Assembly: GCF_029168335.1 (NCBI RefSeq)
Contig: NZ_JARGYC010000006.1
Location: forward strand, 1 to 64,000
Reading direction: 5' to 3'
Length of the DNA stretch: 64,000 bases
From: Psychromarinibacter sediminicola
GTDB taxonomy: Bacteria; Pseudomonadota; Alphaproteobacteria; Rhodobacterales; Rhodobacteraceae
In this document: piece by piece, positions 16,382 through 25,200 of the stretch
Layout: each line of letters begins with the position of its first letter
Position numbering within the stretch: position 1 is the first letter of the stretch
The notes under the pieces: model-generated
The model's database searches: none
Told to the model about the DNA's origin: nothing
The model's input: the letters and a program-made list of their open reading frames with translations, nothing else
Made by a program: the position numbers and the translations under genes

Positions 16382-18016
16382 CTACCCGGCCGCCTCGCCC
16401 AGCCCGTAGAGCACGTAGAGCGGCGCCCGCCGCACTTCGCGCACCGGGATCTCGGCCTCCTTGACGGCTTCCAGGATCTGCTTGCGCACCGATTGCGAGG
16501 TCGGGCAGAGCGGCACCAGCAGGTAATCCGCGCTGTCGATCCCCGGCAGCCCGCCGTAATACCACGGCGCCCCGCCCTCCAGCCGCGACAGGTTGCCGAA
16601 CATCCAGTGCCCCATGAACAGGTCCGCCACGAAGACCCGGGTGCCGTCGCCGAACCCGTTCGCCTCCAGATCCGCGACGATCGCCTCGAACCAGGCGACG
16701 ATCCCCATCTGCAGCTCACAGAACGGCAGCGCCCGGTCCTGGAACAACACCCGCTGCTCGTCGCGCTCGGCCGGCCCCGCGCGGTCCTCCAGCCCCGATC
16801 CCGGCACATCCAGCGCCACCAGCCCGTCGACCCGGTTCGCCCGGATGACCCGCGCCTGCAGGTCGTGATGCTCGGGGTTGCGCGCCAGGATCGGCTCGTA
16901 GTCGTCCTCTGGCAGGCTCAGATGCCGGAACGGCGAATAGGCGAGGTTCAGCACCGACGGCGCCGCGAAGGCGATGGCGACCGCCGCCGCCACGCCCAGC
17001 GCCTGCCCCACCGGCCAGCCGAAGCCGTTGCGCAGTTCCGCCCGCGGCTCGGGCACCAGAAGCAGCACCGCCAGCAGCATCAGCCATTGCGGGTCGTTGC
17101 CGAAGTTCTGGTAGGTCACATAGACGAAGCCCGGCGCCAGCAGCAGAAGCGACAGGCCCAGCACCATCTCGCCCGCCTGCCGCAGCAGGATGATCCCCGC
17201 GATCAGCACCGCCGTCGCCCCCAGATAGGCCGGCGCCGTCACCACCGACTCCAGCCCCAGCCCCGGCTGCGGCCGCACCGACGAGGCGGCGACGGTGCGC
17301 AGATCGGCGACATAGGCGAACCAGAAGTCCAGCGTCGCGAAGACCGACACCAGAAGCGCCACGCCCAGCCCGCTGAGGATCGCCGAGCGCAGCGCCCGCG
17401 CGTTGCCGTTGGCGATCAGCCCGACCACGACCACCGGCGCGAAGGCGGCGAAATAGGTCACCTTGCACAGCGCCAGAAAGGCCAGCCCCAGCCCGATGAT
17501 CAGCCCGTCCAGAAGGTCGTTGCCGAAGGCGCGCGGCGGCAGCACCGCCAGCGCGATCACCACATAGCTCACCGCCCAGGCCCAGCGGTTGTAGTGCATC
17601 GAGATCGACACCGACCGCTCCGCCTCGCCATGCACCAGCCCCAGGACCAGCACGATCACCGCGAACCCGAACGGATAGGCCGCCCGCCGCGGCAGCCGGC
17701 TCATCCCCGTCCAGAACACCGCCGGCAGCAGGATGAAGGCCACGAGCACCTGGCTCAGCAGGATCGACATGCCCACCCCGACCCCGAGGTTCAGAAACAG
17801 CACGATCGGCGCGAAGGCCAGAAGCCCGATCGGCGTCATGAAATCCATGTGCGGCCACTCGCCCGACGCCATCCGGAACACGATCTGCAGAAGGTGCAGC
17901 GTGTCGCCCTCGTGCTTGGCGATGTAGAACCCGCCCTTGGCCAGGGTTACCGCGCCGAGGATGACGATCACCGCAATCAGAAAGGTGATGTAGATTGCGG
18001 GATTCGGTCTGCTCAT
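16382..18016 (-). CDS. Polytopic membrane protein, possible GT-C glycosyltransferase
   Basis: The 544-residue product has about ten to twelve hydrophobic helices up to residue about 390, then a soluble domain of about 150 residues. The first extracytoplasmic loop reads KHEGDTLHLLQIV and GEWPHMDFMTPIG. Acidic residues in this loop are typical of GT-C transferases that use polyprenyl-linked sugars. The periplasmic tail has no domain I recognise. ATG 18016 has a GAGGGC ribosome-binding site. The DprE1/DprE2/UbiA-like set 12 kb away would supply a lipid-linked pentose to such an enzyme, but that link is only inference. It is divergent from the AAA ATPase gene. Confidence 0.55.
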   Translation of the reverse strand: MSRPNPAIYITFLIAVIVILGAVTLAKGGFYIAKHEGDTLHLLQIVFRMASGEWPHMDFMTPIGLLAFAPIVLFLNLGVGVGMSILLSQVLVAFILLPAVFWTGMSRLPRRAAYPFGFAVIVLVLGLVHGEAERSVSISMHYNRWAWAVSYVVIALAVLPPRAFGNDLLDGLIIGLGLAFLALCKVTYFAAFAPVVVVGLIANGNARALRSAILSGLGVALLVSVFATLDFWFAYVADLRTVAASSVRPQPGLGLESVVTAPAYLGATAVLIAGIILLRQAGEMVLGLSLLLLAPGFVYVTYQNFGNDPQWLMLLAVLLLVPEPRAELRNGFGWPVGQALGVAAAVAIAFAAPSVLNLAYSPFRHLSLPEDDYEPILARNPEHHDLQARVIRANRVDGLVALDVPGSGLEDRAGPAERDEQRVLFQDRALPFCELQMGIVAWFEAIVADLEANGFGDGTRVFVADLFMGHWMFGNLSRLEGGAPWYYGGLPGIDSADYLLVPLCPTSQSVRKQILEAVKEAEIPVREVRRAPLYVLYGLGEAAG

Positions 18017-18131
18017 GCCCTCGCCGCGTCCATTATTTTGCCACAGTAACCCGTCAGAAAACGACAAACGTCAGGGTGTCAAGGCTCAGGCCGGAGCCCC
18101 TGCGTAAGATTCGACCGATGGAGAGCAGTCC

Positions 18132-19442
18132 ATGAACATGCAATCCGCGCCGGTGCTGGACCCGCCCGCACCGAAGGGCCTCGACGACACCGGCCTGCCC
18201 GTGGTGGTGATGCGCGACATCCTTCTGAAGACGATGTTCCGCCGCAACGTGGAACAGGTGACCGAACTGGCGAAGGTCCTCGCCCTGCCCGTCCCCGTCA
18301 CCCAGGAACTCGTCGATCTCTGCCGCACCCAGCGGCTGGTCGAGGCGACCGGCACGCTGCACGCCAATTCCGGCGGCGAGATGGGCTATCAGCTGTCCGA
18401 TGCCGGCAAGGCCCGCGCGATGGATGCGCTGTCGCAGTCGGAATATTACGGCGCCCTGCCCGTCCCGCTGGAGGATTACGGCGAACAGGTCAAGCGCCAG
18501 TCGATCCGCAACATCCAGATCACCCGCGACCAGCTGACCGGCGCCATGGGCCACCTGATCCTGCCGCCCGACCTCCTGGATCAGCTGGGCCCCGCCGTCG
18601 GCGCCGGCCGCTCGATCCTGATGTACGGCCCGCCCGGCAACGGCAAGTCGTCGATCTCCAACGGCATCCGCGACGCCATCGGCGACCAGATCTTCGTGCC
18701 CCGCGCCGTGTTCTACTCCGGCCAGGTGATCACCGTCTTCGACCCCATCGTCCATACCGTCGCCGAAGAGCTGGAGGACGACCCCACCCAGCTGCGCCGC
18801 ACGTCGAACCGCTACGACCGCCGCTACGTGAAATGCGAACGCCCCACGGTGGTCACCGGGGGCGAGCTGTCGCTCGACATGCTGGATCTGGTCTACAACG
18901 CCACCAGCCGCACCTACCAGGCGCCCCTGCAGCTCAAGTCCACCGGCGGCGTGTTCATCGTCGACGACCTCGGCCGGCAGAAGGAGCCGCCGCAGGCGCT
19001 GATCAACCGCTGGATCGTGCCCTTGGAGGAATCCAAGGACATCCTCGCCCTGCAGTCGGGCGAGAAGTTCGAGGTGCCGTTCGACACGCTGGTGATCTTC
19101 TCCACCAACTTCCACCCGAACGAGATCTTCGACAAGGCGGCGCTGCGCCGGATCTTCTTCAAGATCAAGATCGACGGGCCGACGCAGAAGGACTTCCTGA
19201 AGATCTTCGCGATGGTCGCCAAGAAGAAGAACCTGCCGCTGTCCGAGGAAGCGCTGGTCTACCTGATCAAGCAGAAATACCCGACGATCAACAACGTCTA
19301 CGCCAACTACCAGCCGGTCTTCCTGATCGACCAGATCCTCTCGATCTGCGACTTCGAGGGCATCCCCTACCAGATGACCCCCGAGCTGGTGGACCGCGCC
19401 TGGGCGAACATGTTCGTGAAAGACGAAAAGATCGTGAAGTAG
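18132..19442 (+). CDS. AAA-family ATPase next to the Tad locus
   Basis: The 436-residue product has an N-terminal winged-helix-like region (about 20-110). The AAA core carries Walker A GPPGNGKS (166-173), Walker B-type VFIVDDLGRQ with two aspartates, and a sensor-like VIFSTNFHPNE. The C-terminal helical domain ends in KDEKIVK. I recall closely similar proteins from other Rhodobacteraceae, often near pilus genes, but no established function. The DD in place of DE in Walker B could slow hydrolysis. It could regulate the pilus, or a process shared with the divergent membrane protein. Confidence 0.7.
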   Translation: MNMQSAPVLDPPAPKGLDDTGLPVVVMRDILLKTMFRRNVEQVTELAKVLALPVPVTQELVDLCRTQRLVEATGTLHANSGGEMGYQLSDAGKARAMDALSQSEYYGALPVPLEDYGEQVKRQSIRNIQITRDQLTGAMGHLILPPDLLDQLGPAVGAGRSILMYGPPGNGKSSISNGIRDAIGDQIFVPRAVFYSGQVITVFDPIVHTVAEELEDDPTQLRRTSNRYDRRYVKCERPTVVTGGELSLDMLDLVYNATSRTYQAPLQLKSTGGVFIVDDLGRQKEPPQALINRWIVPLEESKDILALQSGEKFEVPFDTLVIFSTNFHPNEIFDKAALRRIFFKIKIDGPTQKDFLKIFAMVAKKKNLPLSEEALVYLIKQKYPTINNVYANYQPVFLIDQILSICDFEGIPYQMTPELVDRAWANMFVKDEKIVK

Positions 19443-19821
19443 CGCCGCGCGCGCCGCGTCCGCCCTCGAAACAGCGCGGCATGACCCCGCGTCAGAGTCG
19501 CCGGGACCGCCCATTCGTCGGGCATCTGCCCCGAGGGCGGCTTTCCGTTCGGTCAATTCTTGGGCGTTTCCCCGGATTGCGGTGAAATATTCATCGCCCC
19601 GGCGGAGTCGGCGCCGCGAAAGCCGGCGCGCTGTCCCATTCTGCCGCCAACCCGTGCAACGAAAAGGCGCCGCCCCGAGCGGGTGGCGTTGGTCGTGCGG
19701 TGATGCTGGCCGGTCAAACCAAGACATCACCGCACTGCGCAATTGATGCGTGGGGGGACTGTCGGCGCCTTCGGGCCGCCGCGCAAGAGGTCCCGCGCAT
19801 ACCGCACAAAGGGAACTTGTG
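19443..19821 (+). other. Intergenic region upstream of urtA
   Basis: No gene is seen in these 379 bases. The part nearest urtA holds an inverted repeat and a possible promoter, listed separately. The first 200 bases show only weak GC-rich hairpin potential and no clear terminator for the ATPase gene. Confidence 0.5.
19684..19735 (+). promoter_or_regulatory. Candidate urtA control region: inverted repeat with sigma-54-like boxes
   Basis: GTGCGGTGATG (19695-19705) and CATCACCGCAC (19725-19735) form a perfect 11-bp inverted repeat with a 19-base spacer. TGGC at 19684-19687 and TGC at 19696-19698 have the spacing of a sigma-54 -24/-12 promoter, which would suit nitrogen control of urea uptake, but the intervening consensus bases do not match. 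The inverted repeat is seen directly; its function is inferred. Confidence 0.4.
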
Positions 19822-21111
19822 ATGCCGAAACCTCTTCTTTCCACCACCGCCGCCGCCGCGACGCTCGCTGCCGCGCTGCCGGCGATGGCGCAGGACGTCG
19901 ACTGCCCGATCAAGGTCGGCGTGCTGCATTCGCTGTCCGGCACGATGGCGATCTCCGAGACGACGCTGAAGGACACGATGCTGATGCTGGTCGAGCAGCA
20001 GAACGAGGCCGGCGGGCTTCTGGGCTGCGACCTGGAAGCCGTCGTCGTCGACCCCGCCTCGGACTGGCCGCTCTTTGCCGAAAAGGCGCGCGAGCTTCTG
20101 ACGGTGCACGACGTCGACGTGATCTTCGGCAACTGGACCTCCGTGTCGCGGAAATCCGTGCTGCCGGTGATCGAGGAGCTGAACGGCCTGCTGTTCTACC
20201 CGGTGCAGTACGAGGGCGAGGAAAGCTCGAAGAACGTGTTCTACACCGGCGCCGCGCCGAACCAGCAGGCGATCCCGGCCACCGACTATTTCCTCGAAGA
20301 GCTCGGCGTCGAGAAGTTCGCGCTGCTCGGCACCGACTACGTCTATCCGCGGACGACGAACAACATCCTGGAGTCCTATCTCAAGGACAAGGGCATCCCG
20401 GAAGAGGACATCTTCGTCAACTACACGCCGTTCGGCCATTCCGACTGGTCCACGATCATCGCCGACGTCAAGGAACTGGCCGCCGACGGCAGCCAGGTGG
20501 GCGTGATCTCGACCATCAACGGCGACGCCAATGTGGGCTTTTACAAGGAGCTGGCCGCCGCCGGCATCGACGCCGCCGACATCCCGGTCGTCGCCTTCTC
20601 GGTCGGTGAAGAGGAACTGTCGGGCTTCGACACCTCGAACCTCGTCGGCCACCTGGCCGCCTGGAACTACTTCATGAGCGCCGACACCGACGCCAACGAG
20701 GAGTTCATCGAGGCCTGGCACGAATTCATCGGCGACGACAGCCGCGTGACCAACGACCCGATGGAAGCCCACTATATCGGCTTCAACATGTGGGTGAACG
20801 CGGTCGAGGACGCCGGCACCACCGATGTCGACGCCGTGCGCGAGGCGATGTGGGGCCAGGAATTCCCGAACCTCACCGGCGGCACCGCGGTGATGAACGT
20901 CAACCATCACCTGTCCAAGCCCGTCCTGATCGGCGAGATCACCGAGGACGGCCAGTTCGACATCCTCAGCCAGACCGAGGAAGTGCCGGGCGACGCCTGG
21001 ACCGACTACCTGCCGGAATCGGCGGTGCTGGTCTCCGACTGGAAGGATCTCGGGTGCGGTATGTACAACACCGAGACCGAGACCTGCGTCCAGATCGAAT
21101 CCAACTACTAA
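19822..21111 (+). CDS. urtA: Urea ABC transporter substrate-binding protein UrtA
   Basis: The 429-residue periplasmic binding protein has a signal peptide ending ALPAMAQ. The fold is the branched-chain amino-acid/amide type (IKVGVLHSLSGTMAISETTLKD, VVVDPASDWPLFAEKARELL, IFGNWTSVSRKSVLPVIEE). The FYPVQYEGEESSKNVFYTGA segment is characteristic of UrtA/FmdD proteins. ATG 19822 begins the signal peptide. It heads urtABCDE and is followed by an attenuator-like terminator, so the binding protein can be made in excess of the permease and ATPases. The amide-binding family also includes short-chain amide binders, but the full urt gene order favours urea. Confidence 0.93.
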   Translation: MPKPLLSTTAAAATLAAALPAMAQDVDCPIKVGVLHSLSGTMAISETTLKDTMLMLVEQQNEAGGLLGCDLEAVVVDPASDWPLFAEKARELLTVHDVDVIFGNWTSVSRKSVLPVIEELNGLLFYPVQYEGEESSKNVFYTGAAPNQQAIPATDYFLEELGVEKFALLGTDYVYPRTTNNILESYLKDKGIPEEDIFVNYTPFGHSDWSTIIADVKELAADGSQVGVISTINGDANVGFYKELAAAGIDAADIPVVAFSVGEEELSGFDTSNLVGHLAAWNYFMSADTDANEEFIEAWHEFIGDDSRVTNDPMEAHYIGFNMWVNAVEDAGTTDVDAVREAMWGQEFPNLTGGTAVMNVNHHLSKPVLIGEITEDGQFDILSQTEEVPGDAWTDYLPESAVLVSDWKDLGCGMYNTETETCVQIESNY

Positions 21112-21118
21112 GACCATC

Positions 21119-21155
21119 GGCGCGGGGGGCCTTGCGGCCTCCCGCGCCCCTTTTT
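21119..21155 (+). terminator. Intercistronic terminator/attenuator urtA-urtB
   Basis: GGCGCGGGGGGCC (21119-21131) pairs imperfectly with GGCCTCCCGCGCC (21136-21148), followed by CCTTTTT. It lies 14 bases before urtB and probably lets only part of the transcripts continue. Confidence 0.75.
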
Positions 21156-21169
21156 CCGGGATCCAGGGC

Positions 21170-23155
21170 ATGACGCGCATCCTGACCGCTCTCGCCGCCT
21201 GCCTGCTTCTGCTCGCCCCCGCGCCCGCGCCGGCGCAGGACGACGGGATCAGCGAGATACAGGCGCTTCTTCAGGCGCATCGCGAGCTGATCGAGGACAG
21301 CTCGCGCCGGACCATCGGCCCGGCGATCGACGCGCTGGCCGACAGCGGGCTTCCGGCCGCGCAAGCGGTGCTGGAACGCTGGCAGGCCAAGGAGATGTAT
21401 CAGCGCGAGTCCGACGGGCTGTTCTTCTTCGCCGAGGAGGCGGGCGAGGACGACCAGGGCGAGGACCTGCTGACCCTCTACGACATCGCCACGGGCGAAG
21501 AGCTGGAGACCGTGCTCGAAGACGGCATGGACCAGCTTCGGCCGAATTCCGGCATCCGCGGCATGATGGGGGCCGCCCTGGTGCGCTTCCAGCTGAAGGA
21601 CCCCGACCCGGCCGTCCGGCTGGGCGCGCTCGACGCCATCGGCCGGGACGCCGAGCCATCGCACCTGCCCGCCCTGCGCGCGGCGCTGGAGGCCGAGGAC
21701 GACCCCGACATCGCCGCCCGGATGGACCGCCTGGCGCGGCTGCTGACGATCCAGTTCTCCGAAGACGACGCCGCCCGCATCGCCGCCATCGAGAGCTTCG
21801 CCGGCGACCTGGGCGTCGACGTGCGTGCCACGCTGAACCCGCTGGTGCGCACCGACCTGCGCGTCACCGAGGGGCCGGTGCCGGACGACGTGGATCTCGC
21901 CCGCGTGCTGACGCCGGGGACCGAGGCGCTGTCGAAGGTCGACGCCTACGAGGAGCTGGTGGACGCCGACCTCGCGCCGCCGCTGATCGACCGCGACGCG
22001 CAGAAGGCGGCGCTGGTGACCCATCTCGCCGACGGCGAAGTCGCCGGCATCCAGGTGGCCGACCTGAACACCGAAGCCACCCGCGACATGGCCTATGCCG
22101 AACTGGTCCGCCGGGGCGCGGTCGAGGCCGCCGCCACCCAGTCGGAGATCGACGACATCCTCGCGGGCTTTTCCTTCTACGAGGTCTATACCGCCACCTC
22201 GCCCGAGGTCGTCGCCGCCGCCGTCTCGGCGCTGCAGGCCATCGACCGCTCGGTGGCGTTCAACGAATTCCTCGACCTGGCGCTCGACGCGCTGTCGCTC
22301 GCCTCGATCTACTTCCTCGCCGCCATCGGCCTGGCGATCACCTTCGGCGTGATGCGGGTGATCAACATGGCGCATGGCGAGTTCATCATGATGGGCGCCT
22401 ATACCGGCTACGTGGTGCAGCAGATCATCCCCGACTACACCGCCTCGCTGATCGTCGCGCTGCCCGCGGCCTTCGCGGTGACCTTCGGCGCCGGCGTCGC
22501 GATGGAGCGGCTGGTGATCCGCTGGCTCTACCACCGGCCGCTGGAGACGCTGCTGGCCACCTTCGGCATCTCCATCGCGCTGCAACAGCTCGCCCGCAAC
22601 ATCTTCGGCACCCAGGCGCGGCCGCTGACCTCGCCGGACTGGCTGGGCGGGGCGCTGACCATCAACGACGTGGTCTCGATCAGCTATATCCGCATCGCGA
22701 TCTTCGGGCTGGCGCTGATCTTCCTGTGCGTCTTCCTGTTCATCATGAACCGCACCCGCGTCGGGCTGGAGGTGCGCGCCGTCACCCAGAACCCGGCGAT
22801 GGCCGCCTCGATGGGCATCAACCCCGACCGCATCAACATGCTGACCTTCGGCCTGGGCTCCGGCATCGCCGGGATCGCGGGCGTGGCCATCGGGCTCTGG
22901 GCCAAGGTCACCTCCGAGCTCGGCCAGGACTATATCGTGCAGAGCTTCATGACCGTCGTCGTCGGCGGCGTCGGCAACATCTGGGGCACGCTGCTGGGCG
23001 CCGGGCTGATCGGCGCGCTGCAGAAGTTCATCGAGTGGTTCAACCCGTCCAACACGCTGGCGGCGCAGACCTACATGATCATCTTCATCATCATCTTCAT
23101 CCAGTTCCGGCCGCGGGGGCTCATCGCCCTCAAGGGCCGCGCGGCGGAGGCGTAG
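21170..23155 (+). CDS. urtB: Urea ABC transporter permease UrtB
   Basis: The 661-residue product has a signal peptide, a soluble periplasmic region up to about residue 360 and a C-terminal LivH-type permease of about 290 residues (SIYFLAAIGLAITFGVMRVINMAHGEFIMMGAY). UrtB proteins normally carry an N-terminal extension, but this one is at the long end. It contains repeated short helical units that look HEAT-like (PAVRLGALDAIGRDA). The permease part has the AVTQNPAMAASMGI loop that contacts the ATPase. It pairs with UrtC. Confidence 0.93.
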   Translation: MTRILTALAACLLLLAPAPAPAQDDGISEIQALLQAHRELIEDSSRRTIGPAIDALADSGLPAAQAVLERWQAKEMYQRESDGLFFFAEEAGEDDQGEDLLTLYDIATGEELETVLEDGMDQLRPNSGIRGMMGAALVRFQLKDPDPAVRLGALDAIGRDAEPSHLPALRAALEAEDDPDIAARMDRLARLLTIQFSEDDAARIAAIESFAGDLGVDVRATLNPLVRTDLRVTEGPVPDDVDLARVLTPGTEALSKVDAYEELVDADLAPPLIDRDAQKAALVTHLADGEVAGIQVADLNTEATRDMAYAELVRRGAVEAAATQSEIDDILAGFSFYEVYTATSPEVVAAAVSALQAIDRSVAFNEFLDLALDALSLASIYFLAAIGLAITFGVMRVINMAHGEFIMMGAYTGYVVQQIIPDYTASLIVALPAAFAVTFGAGVAMERLVIRWLYHRPLETLLATFGISIALQQLARNIFGTQARPLTSPDWLGGALTINDVVSISYIRIAIFGLALIFLCVFLFIMNRTRVGLEVRAVTQNPAMAASMGINPDRINMLTFGLGSGIAGIAGVAIGLWAKVTSELGQDYIVQSFMTVVVGGVGNIWGTLLGAGLIGALQKFIEWFNPSNTLAAQTYMIIFIIIFIQFRPRGLIALKGRAAEA

Positions 23156-23158
23156 GCA

Positions 23159-24463
23159 ATGCCCGCAGACACGACGGCCCGCTCTTCATCCTGGCGCAAT
23201 TCCTCTGGAGACTCCGGGGGGATCACCCCCCGGTCCGGCCCCTTCCTGCTGCGCCATCCCTCGGTCATGGTGTTCATCGCGCTCCTCGCGCTCTTCACCC
23301 TGGGCGTGACGATCCTGTCCGAGGGCTTCGGCATCGGCGCGATCTCGACCAGCTTCGTCAAGACGCTGGGCAAGACGCTCTGCCTCTGCCTGGTCGCGCT
23401 CGCGATGGACCTCGTCTGGGGCTATTGCGGCATCCTCTCGCTGGGCCACATGGCGTTCTTCGGCCTCGGCGGCTACGCCATCGGCATGTGGCTGATGTAT
23501 GCCCGCACCGAGATCATCGTGGTCGAAAGCCTCGCCGCGGCCGAGCTGCCGCCGACCCCGCAGGAGATATCGGACGGCATCGCCGCGCAGATCTTCGGGG
23601 TCGTCGGCGCCTCCGAATTCCCGCCGGTCTGGGCCTTCGCGCATTCGCTGCCGCTGCAGCTCGCCGCCGTGGTGCTGGTGCCGGGGCTCCTGGCGCTGGT
23701 CTTCGGCTGGCTCGCCTTCCGCAGCCGCGTGACCGGGGTCTACCTGTCGATCCTGACCCAGGCGATGACGCTGGCGCTGTCGCTCTACCTGTTCCAGAAC
23801 GACAGCGGGCTCAGGGGCAACAACGGCCTGTCCGGCCTGCAGAACCTGCCGGGCCTGGGCGACATGCCGCAGTCGGTCGTCTCGATCTGGTTTCTCTGGG
23901 CCTCCGCCCTGGCGCTGGGCGCGGGCTATCTGCTCTGCGCCTGGATCGTCTCGGGCAAGTTCGGCTCGGTGATCCGCGCCATCCGCGACGACGAGGCGCG
24001 GGTGCGGTTCCTGGGCTACCCGGTCGAGGCGTTCAAGCTGGCGGTCTTCACCGTGACCGCGGTGATCGCGGGCATCGCCGGCGCGCTCTATTACCCACAG
24101 GCCGGCATCATCAACCCGGCCGAGATCGCGCCCATCGCCTCGATCTACCTGGCGGTCTGGGTCGCCATCGGCGGGCGCGGGCGGCTCTACGGCGCGGTGA
24201 TCGGGGCGGCCTTCGTGTCGCTGCTGTCGACCTGGTTCACCGGCGGGCAGGCGCCCGACGTCAATCTGGGCTTTTACCGCATCCACTGGGTCGACTGGTG
24301 GACCGTGCTGCTGGGCCTGTCCTTCGTGGCGGTCACGCTCTTCGCGCCGCGGGGCATCGGCGGGCTCGTCGACCTGATCGCCGAGCGCCGCCATCCCGAC
24401 CGCCACGGCGCCGATCTCGGCCCCGACCAGGGCGCGCTGCGCGAGAAGGAGGCGGACCAGTGA
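23159..24463 (+). CDS. urtC: Urea ABC transporter permease UrtC
   Basis: The 434-residue LivM-type permease begins with a short Ser/Arg-rich cytoplasmic leader (residues 1-30). Its helices start at VMVFIALLALFTLGVTIL. DLVWGYCGILSLGHMAFFGLGGYAIGMW and the ATPase-contact loop AIRDDEARVRFLGYPVEAFK are conserved. It starts 3 bases after urtB and its stop overlaps the GTG start of urtD. Confidence 0.93.
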   Translation: MPADTTARSSSWRNSSGDSGGITPRSGPFLLRHPSVMVFIALLALFTLGVTILSEGFGIGAISTSFVKTLGKTLCLCLVALAMDLVWGYCGILSLGHMAFFGLGGYAIGMWLMYARTEIIVVESLAAAELPPTPQEISDGIAAQIFGVVGASEFPPVWAFAHSLPLQLAAVVLVPGLLALVFGWLAFRSRVTGVYLSILTQAMTLALSLYLFQNDSGLRGNNGLSGLQNLPGLGDMPQSVVSIWFLWASALALGAGYLLCAWIVSGKFGSVIRAIRDDEARVRFLGYPVEAFKLAVFTVTAVIAGIAGALYYPQAGIINPAEIAPIASIYLAVWVAIGGRGRLYGAVIGAAFVSLLSTWFTGGQAPDVNLGFYRIHWVDWWTVLLGLSFVAVTLFAPRGIGGLVDLIAERRHPDRHGADLGPDQGALREKEADQ

Positions 24464-25200
24464 CCACGCTGCTCGAAGTCTCCGGCGTCTCGGTCTCGTT
24501 CGACGGGTTCAAGGCGATCAACAACCTGTCCTTCCAGGTCGCCGAGCGCGAGCTGCGCGCGGTGATCGGCCCGAACGGCGCCGGCAAGACGACCTTCATG
24601 GACATCATCACCGGCAAGACCCGGCCGGACCAGGGCCATGTTCGCTATGGCGACAAGGGCGCCTCGCTGCTGTCGATGTCGGAAAGCCGGATCGCGCAGG
24701 CGGGCGTCGGGCGCAAGTTCCAGCGCCCGACCGTGTTCGAGGACCAGTCGGTCGCCGACAACCTGATGATGGCGCTCAAGCGGGACCGCGGGCCGTTCGC
24801 CGTGCTCTTCTTCCGGCCGAGCGCGGCGGACCGGGCGCGGGTGGAGGAACTGGCCGACGAGATCGGGCTGACGCCTGCGCTGCATCGCAAGGCGGGCGAG
24901 CTCAGCCACGGCCAGAAGCAATGGCTGGAGATCGGCATGCTCCTGGCGCAGGAGCCCCGGCTTCTGCTGGTCGACGAGCCGGCCGCCGGCATGACCCCGG
25001 CCGAGCGCGAGCACACCACCGACCTTCTCAAGGAGGCCGCCCGCACCCGCGCGGTGGTGGTGGTCGAGCACGACATGGAATTCGTCCGCCGGCTGGAATG
25101 CAAGGTCACGGTGCTGCACGAGGGGTCGGTGCTGGCCGAAGGCTCCATCGACCACGTCACGCGGAACGAGAAAGTCATAGAGGTCTATCTTGGGCGCTGA
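24460..25200 (+). CDS. urtD: Urea ABC transporter ATPase UrtD
   Basis: The 246-residue ABC ATPase starts at GTG 24460 in a GTGA overlap with urtC. It has Walker A GPNGAGKT, signature LSHGQKQWLEIG, Walker B LLLVDEPAAGMTP and the H-loop VVEHDMEFV. The LivG type is indicated by the long insert VGRKFQRPTVFEDQSVADN. It forms a heterodimer with UrtE to drive urea import. Confidence 0.94.
   Translation: MTTLLEVSGVSVSFDGFKAINNLSFQVAERELRAVIGPNGAGKTTFMDIITGKTRPDQGHVRYGDKGASLLSMSESRIAQAGVGRKFQRPTVFEDQSVADNLMMALKRDRGPFAVLFFRPSAADRARVEELADEIGLTPALHRKAGELSHGQKQWLEIGMLLAQEPRLLLVDEPAAGMTPAEREHTTDLLKEAARTRAVVVVEHDMEFVRRLECKVTVLHEGSVLAEGSIDHVTRNEKVIEVYLGR

Noticed and set aside
16179-16565. Frames across the nested palindromes (for example 128 codons on the minus strand)
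   Set aside because: They consist of palindromic GC-rich sequence and overlap the membrane-protein gene; no protein-like features.
21170-22250. UrtB N-terminal part as a separate gene
   Set aside because: The frame runs without a stop into the permease, and UrtB proteins are known to carry a periplasmic extension with signal peptide.
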